DNA of 64,000 nucleotides, from assembly GCA_027604505.1 (NCBI GenBank), contig JADIIX010000058.1, positions 1-64,000 of the forward strand, given 5' to 3'. Of this stretch, positions 23,973 to 34,995 are shown one piece after another (positions within the stretch are counted from its first letter, which is position 1; every line of letters starts with the position of its first letter). A program made the translations under genes and the position numbers. The notes below the pieces were generated by a model, which was not told the origin of the DNA, searched no databases, and saw nothing but the letters and a program-made list of their open reading frames with translations. The stretch is from Gonapodya sp. JEL0774 (lineage: Eukaryota > Monoblepharomycota > Monoblepharidomycetes > Monoblepharidales > Gonapodyaceae).

Positions 23973-25186
23973 ATGTCTTCTGTTCCTGTACCGGATCCTA
24001 GCCAACTTCTCGTGGGAGACATCATCTTCTACTATATCGGGGGTGTTTCCGCACCTTCGGCCGGCCAGGAAGGAAGAAGCTTCGGGCAATTTTCGAGGCA
24101 CTTCGCTGTCTACTGTGGATCAGTCTGCGATGTTTGTAGGGCACTGGTACGTCAAGTTTGGCGAACACAATGTTCGGTTAGATGGAATCGCATTCAGCTC
24201 GCTCGCGCCGTACAAGTGTTCTACCACCGAAAAGTGTGCTCGCCCAGGCTGCCAGGGAAAAGTTTTGGAACACCAGATTGTGGAACGGGTGGATCGGTTC
24301 CCAATGGGTGACGCTTTGCAGCCCGCAACGACCACTCACCAAGTTCTGACAGAAGGTGACGAACGTCGCCATGATGTCATGGAAGCCCGAGCGAAGCGCC
24401 TTGTAGAGATAAAGAAGTACAAGCCTTGCGTAAACCGTGTCAGCTGGGAGGAATTCGGTGAAAGAGCGTCACCTGGAAAGAGTAAGTATAGGTGTGGCAC
24501 CCCACGCGAGTACGCTGAACTGGTTTGTGTTTTGTCCACCAAGTTTACCGCCGGTGCTACTCGGAGAAGGAGCTCGCCGACTTCCGTAAACGTCAGGTTT
24601 TTTGGCTCCACCCTAAATTCAAGGAAAAGTACGGTCATGGTCATGAAGAAACCGCCCTGTGGACCGGACACGGTACCGCAAAACGAGCGCTGCTCGAAGA
24701 AGGGACTCCTGAATGGATGAATGAGTACCATGTCGTTTTTAACAACTGTGGTTTGACGCCCCATCTTCCCTGAATCTGTTGGCGTGTTTTAATTCACGCT
24801 CGTGGTCTCCAACAGGTCAGCACTTTACAAACTGGTGCAAGTTTGGATTGTTCATGTCGGATGACGTTCACTTCACCTTGAAGATGTTGAAACCAATAAC
24901 GTACATCCCATTTGGTGGCATTGTTGGAGGAGCCGTTGTTGCCGCAGTTCTTTCTAGTATTGTCCCTGGACTTCGACGTGACCTTTACAAGTCCGTATGC
25001 GTGCTGGCCTCTACAGCTATTCGGGGAAACCAAAGTCGCAAAGATTTGGAATCTGAAAGTCTGACGGCGTATCGGATTCTCAACATTCCGGCTTCATATC
25101 TCCTTAAAATTATGGCGCAACCTGGTGGCGATACACTACTCAAAAGCTTATCGGAAGATGATGTTCAAGTGTACATGGATGTTTAA
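23973..25186 (+). CDS. LRAT/HRASLS-type (NlpC/P60 fold) protein with hydrophobic tail
   Basis: Start MSSVPVPDPSQLLVGDIIF at 23973. Supported parts are exon 1 (to about 24115), an exon ending at 24481, exon 24544-24750 and exon 24816-25186. The order matches the LRAT fold: LLVGDIIFYYIGG, then the first catalytic His in SRHFAVYCG, a long insert, VSWEEF, and the Cys box NNCGQHFTNWC built across the last intron. A hydrophobic helix (TYIPFGGIVGGAVVAAVLSS) near the end resembles the membrane anchor of HRASLS/PLAAT proteins, which are thiol acyltransferases or phospholipases. Activity on lipids is inference. Around 24105-24130 the frame changes with no normal-sized intron (best case a 25-nt GT-AG segment). 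The NNC donor (GTTTGA) is weak. Between the His and Cys boxes the protein is much longer than animal relatives. Confidence 0.7.
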
Positions 25187-27773
25187 TGTGTGAGAACTCC
25201 ACGCTGTCCGCGATGATTTTCAGTTCGCATGCTCCGAGATGCCCTGGCTTCCCTCCCATCGTTCTTTCTCCCCTTCCCCATCGCATGACGGTGCCGCTTC
25301 AGAGAATCTAGCCCTGAACAAAGACGTGTGACTGCATTTTACATTGATAATCCACCTACGCCAGATGGGCGGTGACCAAAACACGATGTGCAATCCTCAG
25401 TTCCAGGTCAAGCGCCGGTCTGAGTTGCATTCCGGATATACCAGGAACGCAAAGACGAGACAAGTGAGAGTGGAGTACAATCATTGCTTGGGAAAGGAGA
25501 AGAAAGGAGCGGGGTGAAGGGATTGGAATCTACATAATTGGTCGGATGGCTCGGGGATGATCCCAGTCCACGGCTGCCGAGCACACCAAAGAAAGGAAGA
25601 AGTCATCCATCGGACAGGCAATTTCAAAAGACCGGTTATGCTGGCGTTTTCTGTGGCACTTGAAACGCCCCCAATCTCGAGGTCGTCTATCAACGTTGTC
25701 TTCTGGCCGTTAAACGACTCGTCACGCCTGATGGGATATATTGTGTCCTCGTGGTTCCACCAAGGACATGGGAACGACTCGAAGCTGTGTCGTTCGTTGG
25801 GTGGTCGAACCCATCGACGAGGCATCACACATGTTCTCTCTTGGACTCGGGGATGCTACAAGAGAATAGAGATTGTGCGGTCATGTGGATCGTTCTTTGA
25901 ACTGTGGGAGGGTTCGGGTCGAGGATAGGATTGTTGTCTATGTTCTGCGCCCCCGCCAAAACTCTGGTCTCCGAGCTCTCAACTTTGGAGTTTGGCAGGG
26001 CCACTGACATCGATGACAATCGAGGGGTTGCTTGTCCTCTTTTTTTTTTTTTGTTTTTTTTTTGCTCTGGTGGTGCGCGTTCGGGATGTTCCTCTGACGG
26101 TGTTGGAAGCCGTGGCGCTTCTGTGTTCCATGGCTCTCCCTCTGTCCCTCCGTCGTGCATGACTCGAAAAAGACCAAACGAGCACAAGCACTGGCCAACA
26201 CACCATGCTCCCAGTACTCCGCTTTGTCGTTTTCAGACACATGTACCCCTTGCACACCCGCGGCGTCGTTGGGACCACTAGGTGATTGCCAATGCACCAG
26301 GCGCGGACCTTGCTCTCTGCTCTCGTGTCTGAGCAGGAGCCGGGATCCCACTCCCGTCTCACAAGGGAAGAGCGCCCGCCGCCCAGCTCAAATTTTCGAA
26401 TTCTCGAGGGGGGAAGGATCACGTGTGGTGTGGAGCACGTGTTGGATCGAGGGAGCAACAAATGCACTCGAAAAACACGTTCAGCATTATCACTTTTTTT
26501 TTCGTTTGTCTTTTCTGCCAAGTGTAAAGCCGAGTTCGAGGTTAGGGTGATGTGCTTACGATCTCTACCTCCAGTTCGGCTGTATGTACGGACAAAAAAG
26601 ACAATTACAATCTCGGTCTTCCGAGCGAGGTTTCGGTTTCCCTGTGTTGCCCTGATGATTCCCCTTTGCAATGACCTCGAGCAAGAGACCATCAGCGCAA
26701 CCAGACTATGACGGGCAGGTTTGGTTGGCCCCCTTGCCACGAGGTTGTAGAATGTACTAGCGACCTCGTGGAAGAGACCGTTACATAACACAACTGTGAG
26801 GGGCAGTTTGTGTCGACGCCTGTTGCCAAGATTGTGGGGATGCACCATACATGGTAAATGGATCATGTACATCCGTGATAAAGGCTACACACAACAGCCT
26901 ACAACAACAACAACAAAAATATAAAACTTACTATGGCCAGTCTTTCGTCGTACTGTGGTTTACCCCCGCCGAGGTTGAGAGGGTGTGTGGTGGTGGGGAG
27001 TGTGAAAGAGCTGTCCCCGGAGTGTGGAGTCATGATGCTCGAGAGAAACAATCGGCAATTCGTTTTGTATTATTACTATGTAGTAGGGGTGTGGGGCAAA
27101 TCCGAATGGAGCGAATGATAAATCAAGCATTTATTCCAACACAGATATGTTTGTCCTTCATTGGCAGGTCTAGAGCATCTCATGCGGGTTGGCGTTGTCC
27201 TTCCCCCCTCCCTCCCTCCTCTCTCGCCCCTTGACCCGAAGTGTGACCTGCCTCGAATATGAGCACAAAGGCCGTTTTCACATTTGTGCTAGACTAGATA
27301 AATGCTTTAGCAAATATATACATTCCTCGTCAGTATACTGTACCTCTCCCCCCTTTTGCACCAATTCCTAACAACTCACGCTATATGGGAGCTTCAAGAC
27401 GGGCCGCCAGTACTATACTTAATCAATAGGAATAGGAGAAGAGGAAGAAGGGAGCAGGGTTGATGTTCAGTTGAGCGTGTACATATTGTTTTGGAGTTTG
27501 TGGTGTTGGAATGCTGTGGTCGTGGGTGTGGGAGGGGAGTTTGAGACTGGACAGGAACACCCGCCCACATCCATCGATCGGACAGGTGATTGCAGCAAGG
27601 AGGAGACGTGGATTGTTTGAGGAGTACTGACTGCTGCTGTCTCTGGACGGACTTGCATCCACCACTCTCGGCCCATTGCCCCGACTCCCACCACACCCGG
27701 GTACCCATACACCCCTTCCCCCATACACACCCAACCAACCAACCCCTACCAACACCCCCACCCAGTCGCTGAA
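25187..27773. other. Gene-poor region, 2.6 kb
   Basis: No recognised gene lies between the LRAT-like gene and RPL30. It contains a T-rich homopolymer run at about 26039-26062, a (CAA)n-like tract near 26900, G/C-skewed low-complexity stretches and the candidate minus-strand frame listed separately. The promoter of RPL30 is expected in its last few hundred bases, which are C-rich directly before the ATG. Confidence 0.45.
25979..26872 (-). CDS. Candidate orphan open frame, 297 codons
   Basis: A single uninterrupted minus-strand frame of 297 codons inside the otherwise gene-poor region. It is basic, ends in a Lys/Arg-rich stretch encoded by the poly-T tract, and has no recognised domain, signal peptide or membrane segment. 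Overlapping frames on the other strand are also open for 130-140 codons, so local composition with few stop codons may explain it. No introns or conserved motifs were seen. It is listed as a possibility only. Confidence 0.2.
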   Translation of the reverse strand: MYMIHLPCMVHPHNLGNRRRHKLPLTVVLCNGLFHEVASTFYNLVARGPTKPARHSLVALMVSCSRSLQRGIIRATQGNRNLARKTEIVIVFFVRTYSRTGGRDRKHITLTSNSALHLAEKTNEKKSDNAERVFRVHLLLPRSNTCSTPHVILPPSRIRKFELGGGRSSLVRREWDPGSCSDTRAESKVRAWCIGNHLVVPTTPRVCKGYMCLKTTKRSTGSMVCWPVLVLVWSFSSHARRRDRGRAMEHRSATASNTVRGTSRTRTTRAKKKQKKKKRTSNPSIVIDVSGPAKLQS

Positions 27774-28840
27774 ATGGTCACTAAATCAAAGGCAAAGAAG
27801 TCGGCGGAGGTCCGTGTCTCTCCTGCCCTACTCTCGCACCCTCCTCTCCCACCTTGCTCACTCTCCACCTCTCTCCCCCTCTCTCCCTCCTTCTCCAGTC
27901 CATCAACACCCGCCTCGCCCTGGTCATGAAGAGCGGGAAGTACACTCTCGGCTACAAATCCACCCTCAAGACTCTCAGACAGGGAAAATGTGAGTCTCAC
28001 TGTCCACCGCACCATCACTCATCCTCCCATCATCCATACACCCTTCTCCTTACTTTACCCTTTCAGCCAAACTCGTCATCATCTCCGGAAACTGCCCCCC
28101 GCTCCGCAAGTCCGAGCTCGAGTACTATGCCATGCTCTCAAAGACGGGCGTACACCACTACTCTGGAAGTGAGTTTTCCGGGCTTTGTGGCCTTGATGGT
28201 CTTGGGCTCAGGACGCCACGATCGGATGGTTTGCGTCGAACGGGGTTTGAGTTCGGGGTTGAAGGATGGGCGAGAACGAGCAATATGAAGAAAATGGCAA
28301 CAGAGCACTCATGCGACATGCGACATCGGACAGAGATTCTGTCTAACAGTGCGTGGAAGACAGTCGAAAATGGCCGCACAGACCGGCGGATCGGTGACGG
28401 GGGATACCACTTGGGGACATTGGAGGGCGAAAAGAGGGCGACTTCACATTGGGACTCGCGGCAGAGCCTCGGAGAGACAAACATGTGGAACCCCAATGGA
28501 ACCGAGAGAATTCAGGGACCGACCCCAGTGAGGCGAATCGAACGAACCGAGGGACTGGCTCGAGTAACATGCAGACGGACCCAAAGACACTGCTGTTGTC
28601 CGGGATCGGAAAATGCGGGAACTGAGGGCGCTACCGATCGAACCCCCGTGCTATAATATCCACCCCACCGCATGTGTCGCGCTTCTGGTCTGCACCGTCT
28701 GACCCCTCTCCCCTCTTTCCCCACCCTCTCTTTCCCACCCAGACAACATCGACCTCGGCACCGCTTGCGGTCGGTACTTCCGAGTGGGCGTCTTGTCCAT
28801 CATGGACGCTGGCGACTCGGATATCACGGCGACGCAGTAG
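27774..28840 (+). CDS. RPL30: 60S ribosomal protein L30 (eL30)
   Basis: Exons 27774-27809, 27899-27989, 28067-28168 and 28743-28840 give 108 residues; the yeast protein has 105. The sequence matches eL30 throughout: [72 protein letters not shown] and DAGDSDI. All splice sites are GT-AG and phases agree. This is a structural protein of the large ribosomal subunit. Intron 3 (28169-28742) is 574 nt, far longer than the others, and stays open in frame for more than 480 nt after the donor. In yeast, L30 represses splicing of its own transcript by binding it. Whether any such control exists here is unknown. Confidence 0.96.
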
Positions 28841-30378
28841 AGGGGGGTGTGTGGTGGAGGGTGTGCTGGGGGTCTTTGGGGTGGAGGGTGAAGGGTGGAG
28901 GATTGGCGTGGTTATGTGGGGGTGGTTTTGCGTGCCGGTTGGTGATACTGGGGTGCGGGATTCTAGTTCGTGCCCGCGTTGGGGTAGAGTGTGACTGTGG
29001 GAGGCTAGATGGAATACATTGCACATAATTACGTGGGTTTGGTTGGTGTGGGCTCGGTGTGTTTGTTGCCTGGGGCACGTAGCATATGTACACGGACCAC
29101 ATGTCTTGCCCAGGTCATCCAGAGGGATCGATCAGGAAACCAACAACCGCATTCAACCGCATTCAACTGCAGTTTGAACACACGTCACCACTAAAAAAAA
29201 AAAAATTGGTTCGTATGTTATCTTCCACTGAGGTTGAATGCCGTTCACTGCCTCAGTTGGAGAGTTTTAACCGACCGTGAACCAAAGGTTCAACAGGGAG
29301 GGTTTCAAGAGTCATCATGGGGGCTTGAAGGCCCCGTCGGTATTTAATATTTTTACGGGTGATCCCAATGGTTAGAGACAGATATACTAGGAGAGGATGA
29401 ACCTGTCGCTCGTGCTCTTTGTGTGAGAACACGCATCAAAAAGAATACGCTGAGCTCACTGTAAAATGTCACGCACGACCTTGGGAGGTCGACAGCCAAT
29501 CAATCAATCATGGTAAATCGATCATGGAACGCCCCCAACTTGAAACCCTACACTGACATTCTTCGGAGCCACGGGTGGGTTGCACGGAAGTCGCGCTGGC
29601 ATCTGCGCTTTTGGGGGGAGACATTGTCTCTCACCACCCGTGCGGTACCGCAGAGCTCTGGAACCTGAATGTCAGGCGATGGTACGGTGCCTATATTAAT
29701 CAACAGTGCATTTCATTTGAATCGTATGTAATTTGAACGCTCCCAGTTGTTCGAAACGGGGACAAGCGTGGGACTCTCCTGGAGCCTCATGTGGTGCTCC
29801 CAAACTCCCCAACGATATCCTGAGCTCAAATCTCACAGATCGTGGAGGGCAACATCAAGGATATTTCGTCGCCGTCAAACGTGCTTTGACCGCGTTCCAG
29901 GACAGTCCGTAGTGCAGACATCCTCATGAACGTTGTTGGAGGAACTCCAAAGCTCCCCGTAGGCGTCTCTTTCAACCAATCACACTGGATGATCCGCACA
30001 TCTGTGAAAACCGCCACTGACAACATTTATCGGTAAGTTTTTCTTGATCGAAAAAAAACATTCACATTCATCCAATCCATTTTAGTCGTACCAAAATGCA
30101 CCGTCAGGCGCTCTCCGTGAGATCTTCTCCACGAGGAAAACCCGTCTCCCCACTCTCATCACCATTTCTACCACAGGAATCGACGACCGTAGCCCAAGCG
30201 ATGTTCCTCTTCTCTTTGCACCACTGTACCATTGGCTCTTAGCGGTTCCCCACAGGGACAAGCGACGGGCAGACACGCAAGATTGTCGATGCTTCTGCAG
30301 GGGGACAACAAATTGTTGGAAGCTTTTGTCCGGCAGGGGACAAACAAATCGTTGGAAGCTAGCACTAGGCACTAGTCA
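28841..30378. other. Intergenic with poly(A) tract, short tandem repeats and a weak two-exon frame
   Basis: Seen here: an 11-base tandem CATTCAACCG(C) repeat near 29148-29172, a run of A at about 29192-29206, TTTACGGGT at 29352-29360 (also in the 1.5-kb repeat cluster), and a GTAAGT...TTTAG intron-like segment at 30033-30085. Splicing that segment would join ATG 29926 to a stop at 30240-30242 (87 residues, no recognised family). These could be remnants of mobile DNA or a decayed gene. Confidence 0.35.
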
Positions 30379-31331
30379 CTACACAAGAAGGCGACCACCG
30401 TCGCTCTCGATCAACTTTCCCACCACAAATCTGGAGAGTAGGTTTGGTTTGAGTCTCTAAACAAGACAACTGCAACTTCCATAGGCATTCGTCTCACCTG
30501 TCTCGCATGCAGTACAAGTACGCCTCTGCCACGTCTTCCGGCGCTCCCAACACCTTCGTTGTCGTCGCCATTCTCGCTCTCTCCTTGAAATCTTCTGGGA
30601 AACGCCCCCACAATTCCGTGGGCACTGCCCCTGGAGAGACAACATTGATGCGTATGGGAGCCAGGTCCACACTCAGGCCGCGTACGAGTCCTTCCTTGGC
30701 AGCTCCATAAGCAGCTGCGAGCGCCCAACCCTCACCGGGTTTGGCCGAGTTTGTGCCCCCAGTAAAAGTGACGCTGCTGGCTGGGGACACTGTGAGATAC
30801 TTTCCTTGGTTAGCAGCCAGAATTTTGCCGAGAACAACGAGAACAAAAAAGCGGGTGGTGCCAGAGGCAATGATTGCAGCTAATGAAGCGATATTCACGT
30901 ATGGTGAGGAGGAACGATGTCTGATCAACAATTGCACACTCTCCAAGGCACCTGCACCCACTCCTACCTGGCGTCAACTTTGCCAAGGGTACAAAATTTA
31001 ACGCATCCCCCGACGTCACTGCAATATGGTCCAACGGCCCTCCCAACGCATCTAACGCCGCATCCAAAACTTTAATTAACACTGCCTCCATGGTGTCCAA
31101 ATCCGCCAGATCCCCCGGCGTGCCACCCACGGCCGACGCATCCAAGTGTGAATAGATCCCTCTGAGACGGTCGACGGCACGCGCGACCTTCTCGGGCTTG
31201 GAGGAAGACACGTGGACTCTGGCGCCGGATGCGAGGCAGCCGCTCGCCACGGCGAACCCGATGCCCGACGTGCCGCCTAGGATGAGGACACGGGAGCTAG
31301 AAAGTTTGGACGGAAAAGGTGCATCAGACAT
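30379..31331 (-). CDS. Short-chain dehydrogenase/reductase (SDR)
   Basis: Exons 31331-30968, 30879-30498 and 30430-30379 join in frame to give 265 residues, a normal classical SDR length. The N-terminal Rossmann glycine motif is VLILGGTSGIGFAVASG. The catalytic elements are the serine strand TVSPASSVTFTGG and the YGAAK tetrad motif (AAYGAAKEGLV). They are followed by INVVSPGAVPTELWG and the closing strand KLIESDGGRLLV. The glycine motif without a following acidic residue suggests NADP(H) or NAD(H) use that cannot be decided here. No targeting peptide is seen, so the protein is probably cytosolic. The substrate is unknown. The protein resembles fungal and bacterial single-domain oxidoreductases. 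Confidence 0.9.
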
Positions 31332-31749
31332 GGCTGGAGTGATGTGGATCGCGAATCGTACATTAATGAAGGTCCAAGGGAAATCGAATTTATGCGAAGT
31401 GGTCCTCTCGGCAATTGCAAATTAAACACCCCCTCTGTCACCACCAGACGTTACGATCCCGTTTGAACAAACTGATATCCGTACCCGCGGATAACCCATG
31501 ATGGAAAATAAATGAATAACACAGAATTCACCTTTTGGGTGGCCGTTCGATCATGGTACTTATAGTCCAACTGCCTCGCCACGTACGTGCTGATGACACC
31601 AATCAGTGGAAACATATGTGGAGTCATTCAGAACACCGCTAGTCGTTTTCATTTGTTTCCTGTTGTCCTGTCCCTGTCTATGGTGATCAGGCAAGCCCCT
31701 TCAGTGTCCCCCACACCCCGCAAAACCCATTCCCCTGCATGCATCCCCA
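31332..31749. other. Divergent intergenic region
   Basis: 418 bases between the divergent SDR and sorbosone-dehydrogenase-like genes. No open frame of note. It presumably carries both promoters; no specific element was recognised. Confidence 0.4.
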
Positions 31750-34098
31750 ATGCACACCACTCCCCATCTCGTCCTCCCGCTCGCACTCCTCTTTGCAGCT
31801 ACCGCCCGCCCACTTTTGGTATCTTCTTCGTCGCTTGACCTTCAGAGGACGTTCGTCGTGCCCGGGATCACGGCAGAGGTCGTATATGGGGGATTGGACG
31901 GTGAGCGTGCACCACGGTGAAGGGGAGGGAAACGGGGAACTGACTGAACGCGTTGTGCTCGTGTTTTTTTTTATCTTTTCGGCTTTGTGTCTGATTTTGG
32001 GATTCTAGAGCCGAGAGGAATGCAGTATGATGGGCTGACGCATTCGTTGATCGGTGAGGCCAACGAACCCGATTTCCATCTGTCCACCCAGAATTTTCCA
32101 CCAAAAAATCATCCAAATCCAACCGCACCCCTCACTCCGTCCGCCGTGAACCCGTTCCATTCTCCCTCCCCCCCAACCCCCCAAAGTCCTCGCCCGCGGC
32201 CCCCTCACCTCGGCCATCCTCTCCTTCCCCCTCCCGGTGCCCCCGCCCCCCTCCCCATCTCCTTCCCCGTCCGCCCGCATCTCGAGTGGGTTCCCTCTCC
32301 CTACACCACCGACGGTCCTCCTCGACACCCGGCAGACGAACGAGGTGTTTCGGGGCGGGTTGACACATGGGATTGCGTTGAGTCGTGGGGATGGAGACGG
32401 GATGGGTGGCAGGTGGTTGTATGCGAGTTCGACTGGGGAGGTGTACAGGTGGGTTTGGGGAGGGTGGGGGGGCGTGGGGCGGTGGTGGAAGTTTAGGTCA
32501 TATCACGAGTGAGGGACGGACGGACGGCATGGTGTGGGAGTGTGAGACTGGGACGCGGAACAGCGTGATGCAACTATCGCCCGTCGATCTCTGTTCCACC
32601 CCGCACTCCAATTCCCGCCCGTCCAGATGGCCCTACACGCCCCCCACACCCCTCTCCCTCCCGCTCACCCAACTCGTGGTGAGGGGCATCCCCCCCGACG
32701 CGGGACACAACACTCGCACGCTCGTCCTGTCCCCCGACGGTCGGTCACTCTACGTATCCATCGGCGCCGTCAACGACGTGGACCCGGATTCGCAGCACGC
32801 GAGGGTCGTGCAGTTTGATCTGGAGGCGTTCGACAAGGGGAACGCGACCAGGCCGTTGGAATGGATAGGGGACGGAGTGAGTGGGCGAGTGTCGAGGAGT
32901 GTCTTTGGGGGTGGAAGCATGTTTCGAAGATCTGCTGTGGTTTCGGGGAGAGTGGGTGTACACCGACTTTGACACCAATCTCTATTTTTTTCGTTTCGCA
33001 GGTCGTTGTGGCGGACGGCGTGAGGAACGCCGTAGCTATGAGATTCGATCCGTTTGCCGGGAACGGAGGGGAGCATTTGTGGGAGGCGGACAATGGACCT
33101 GATGGGCTCGTCAACAAGACCTTGGGGGAGAGTATTGCAGAGGACAATCCTGGAGAGGTGAGACAAAACCGCGCGCGTTTGTATAAGGTACCACCCTGTC
33201 AGTGACTCGATCTGATACCCGTGTGCGTGGTTCCATTGTACGGGTCCACATTACAGGAACTTAATCTCTTCAACATTACCGACCTCAAACAAGGTCCACG
33301 AGCCCCATTCTACGGCTACCCCTTCTGTTTTACCGAAGGAATTTACCCCCGCACCTTCCAACAAGGACCGGGATCACAGCACACCTGGCCAGGCTTCTCG
33401 TTCGACTGCACAAACTCCACGGTCAACATTCCCCCGATCCTCACCATGCCTGCGCACGTCGCGCCCATCGACCTGGTATTTTTCGAACAGTGCAACGCGT
33501 CGTCCTCGCACAGCTTACCGTGTGAATGGCAAGGCGATATGTTTGTGTCCCTTCACGGAAGCTTGAGGCGGACCATCGCGCCTGTGGGATAGTGAGTGCG
33601 TGAAGAAGAAATCATGTTTATGCTTGATTTTCGGGGGGAGCCCTGGGCGTCAACGAGGCTACCGCTCTGTTTTCCAGCAAGATTGTGCGGATTCCATTTG
33701 GGAAATCATCAAGGCTTCCGTCAGAAGGACCCGTCGACGTTTTCGGTCACATTGATCCTGCTACAAAGTGCCCCATCTCCACCATGAAATCGTGTCTCAG
33801 GCCCGCGGGTCTTGCTTTTGAGTGAGTCTTTTTGATACCCGCAGTGCTCTTCCCCGCGTCACAAATTCGTACCCACAACAGTGCGTTTGGTAGGCTCTAC
33901 ACATCACTAGATTCCACTGGTGAAATTGTAGTCGTCCGACGGGTGCTGTTTGGCGAGAAGGATGATGAGGGGAGCCCAATAACGATGTCCCCTGAGGCAG
34001 ATGGCAATGTCAGATTCGTGTCTTGGGGTGTGCGAACGTCGAGACTTGTGTTCTGGGTCGAATTTTTCCTATGTATTGGTGTAGTTCTAATTCTTTGA
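31750..34098 (+). CDS. Secreted glucose/sorbosone dehydrogenase-like beta-propeller protein
   Basis: Eight exons with consistent phases: 31750-31900, 32009-32053, 32187-32448, 32627-32876, 33002-33157, 33257-33591, 33678-33821 and 33882-34098, about 520 residues. ATG 31750 starts a clear signal peptide (LVLPLALLFAATARP). Blocks typical of the soluble quinoprotein glucose/sorbosone dehydrogenase family follow: VVPGITAEVVYGGL, LVLSPDGRSLYVSIGAVND, VVVADGVRNAVAMRFDPFAG, LWEADNGPDGL, YGYPFCFTEG and GDMFVSLHGSLRR. The C-terminus is a short hydrophobic segment (WVEFFLCIGVVLIL), suggesting a membrane anchor or a GPI-type signal. It is predicted to be extracellular or cell-surface. Enzyme activity and cofactor are inference. 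The gene converges on TIM8 with overlapping ends. Confidence 0.85.
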
Positions 34099-34703
34099 CA
34101 TGGATTTATTGTGACCCTTGGCTTTCCTGGATCTACATGAACTCTTAGTAACGATGGAACGCGAAGCGCTGAAAGAGTTCCTCACTTTTCGAAGAACTGT
34201 CAGGGCAGAATCCACGAACTGAAACCAATCATTTCAACCGAGGAGCCGCGAGACATTATTGTGTTTTCGTTGATTGTTCCAACAGTATTTTAGGGTACTC
34301 TGAGTAGTGGAGAGCACTCACTCTGTCCACGCAAGCACTCAAACACGTTTCCTCGCTTTTGGACATGGATTTCCCAATTGTAGGAATACATTTGTCGAAG
34401 CATATGTCCTGTACCCCGTAATTGGCAAAGAAGATGTCAGTCTGAAGTCCAATCGTGGACGAAGGGAGGGATAGGGGAAGAGAAGAAGGGGGAGAGACGG
34501 GGAGAGAGAACGGACAGTGTACTGATGAACTCTACTCTGAAACTCCGCACGGCGCTGCTCTGCTTCTATGAACGATTGAAGCTCGCCTTGAATGTAGGGT
34601 GGGAGATGATTGGCGTGAGATCCAACGTGTCACAATCATCACTCGGTGCAATCGGTCAAGAAATGCACGTACTCCGGGACTTTTCGTCAAGTTCATTAGC
34701 CAT
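34087..34703 (-). CDS. TIM8: Small TIM chaperone Tim8
   Basis: Exons 34703-34673, 34586-34516, 34408-34322 and 34218-34087 join in phase to give 106 residues. The core ELQSFIEAEQRRAEFQSRVH, then YT joined to DICFDKC and, further on, ETCLSACVDRFVD, gives the twin CX3C motif of small TIMs and the Tim8-type FIEAE helix. Small TIMs (Tim8 with Tim13) escort hydrophobic precursors across the mitochondrial intermembrane space. The second donor is the weak GTCCGT; phases and family alignment favour it over GTACAC nine bases earlier. The last exon may instead splice at GTGAGG after LRK; read through, it extends to a basic tail and a stop that overlaps the end of the neighbouring convergent gene by 12 bases. 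Confidence 0.88.
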
Positions 34704-34995
34704 GCTTTCTTTTTTCGTTCGGGTTTCACGTGCAACAAAGTTGGACCGGAGAGGTGAAGATGGGGGGGTTCGCGATGACCGCAAAGAAGCAGCGCGGGGC
34801 CGATGCCGTCAAACAACCAGTTTATAGAGAGTTCTTGTACGAGGTACGGGGACACGAGGACGATGAGGTGGATTTTTGGAGCTTTTGGATATGTTTTCCA
34901 AGTGAGAAGATGGTAAGCCCAAATCCAACATACTGTTGAAGCCCTGCAGGTCATTTGCGAACGATCGTAGGGCGCATTCGGATCAGAAGCCGTAC

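Noticed and set aside
28132-28656. 174-codon plus-strand frame starting inside RPL30 exon 3
   Set aside because: It is read-through of the long third intron after a canonical donor; the downstream exon completes a normal L30 protein.
28600-28680. tRNA-like GGGGTTCGATC on the minus strand in the RPL30 intron
   Set aside because: The T-loop-like string lacks a pairing partner for its stem and no D- or anticodon arm fits upstream.
29570-29644. Inverted CACGGGTGG / CCACCCGTG pair as a possible small-RNA hairpin
   Set aside because: Only 9 bp arms with a loop of nearly 60 bases and no other support.
34532-34954. 140-codon minus-strand frame ending at 34532
   Set aside because: It runs through TIM8 exon 1 and two introns in the wrong frame; the spliced TIM8 model is far better supported.
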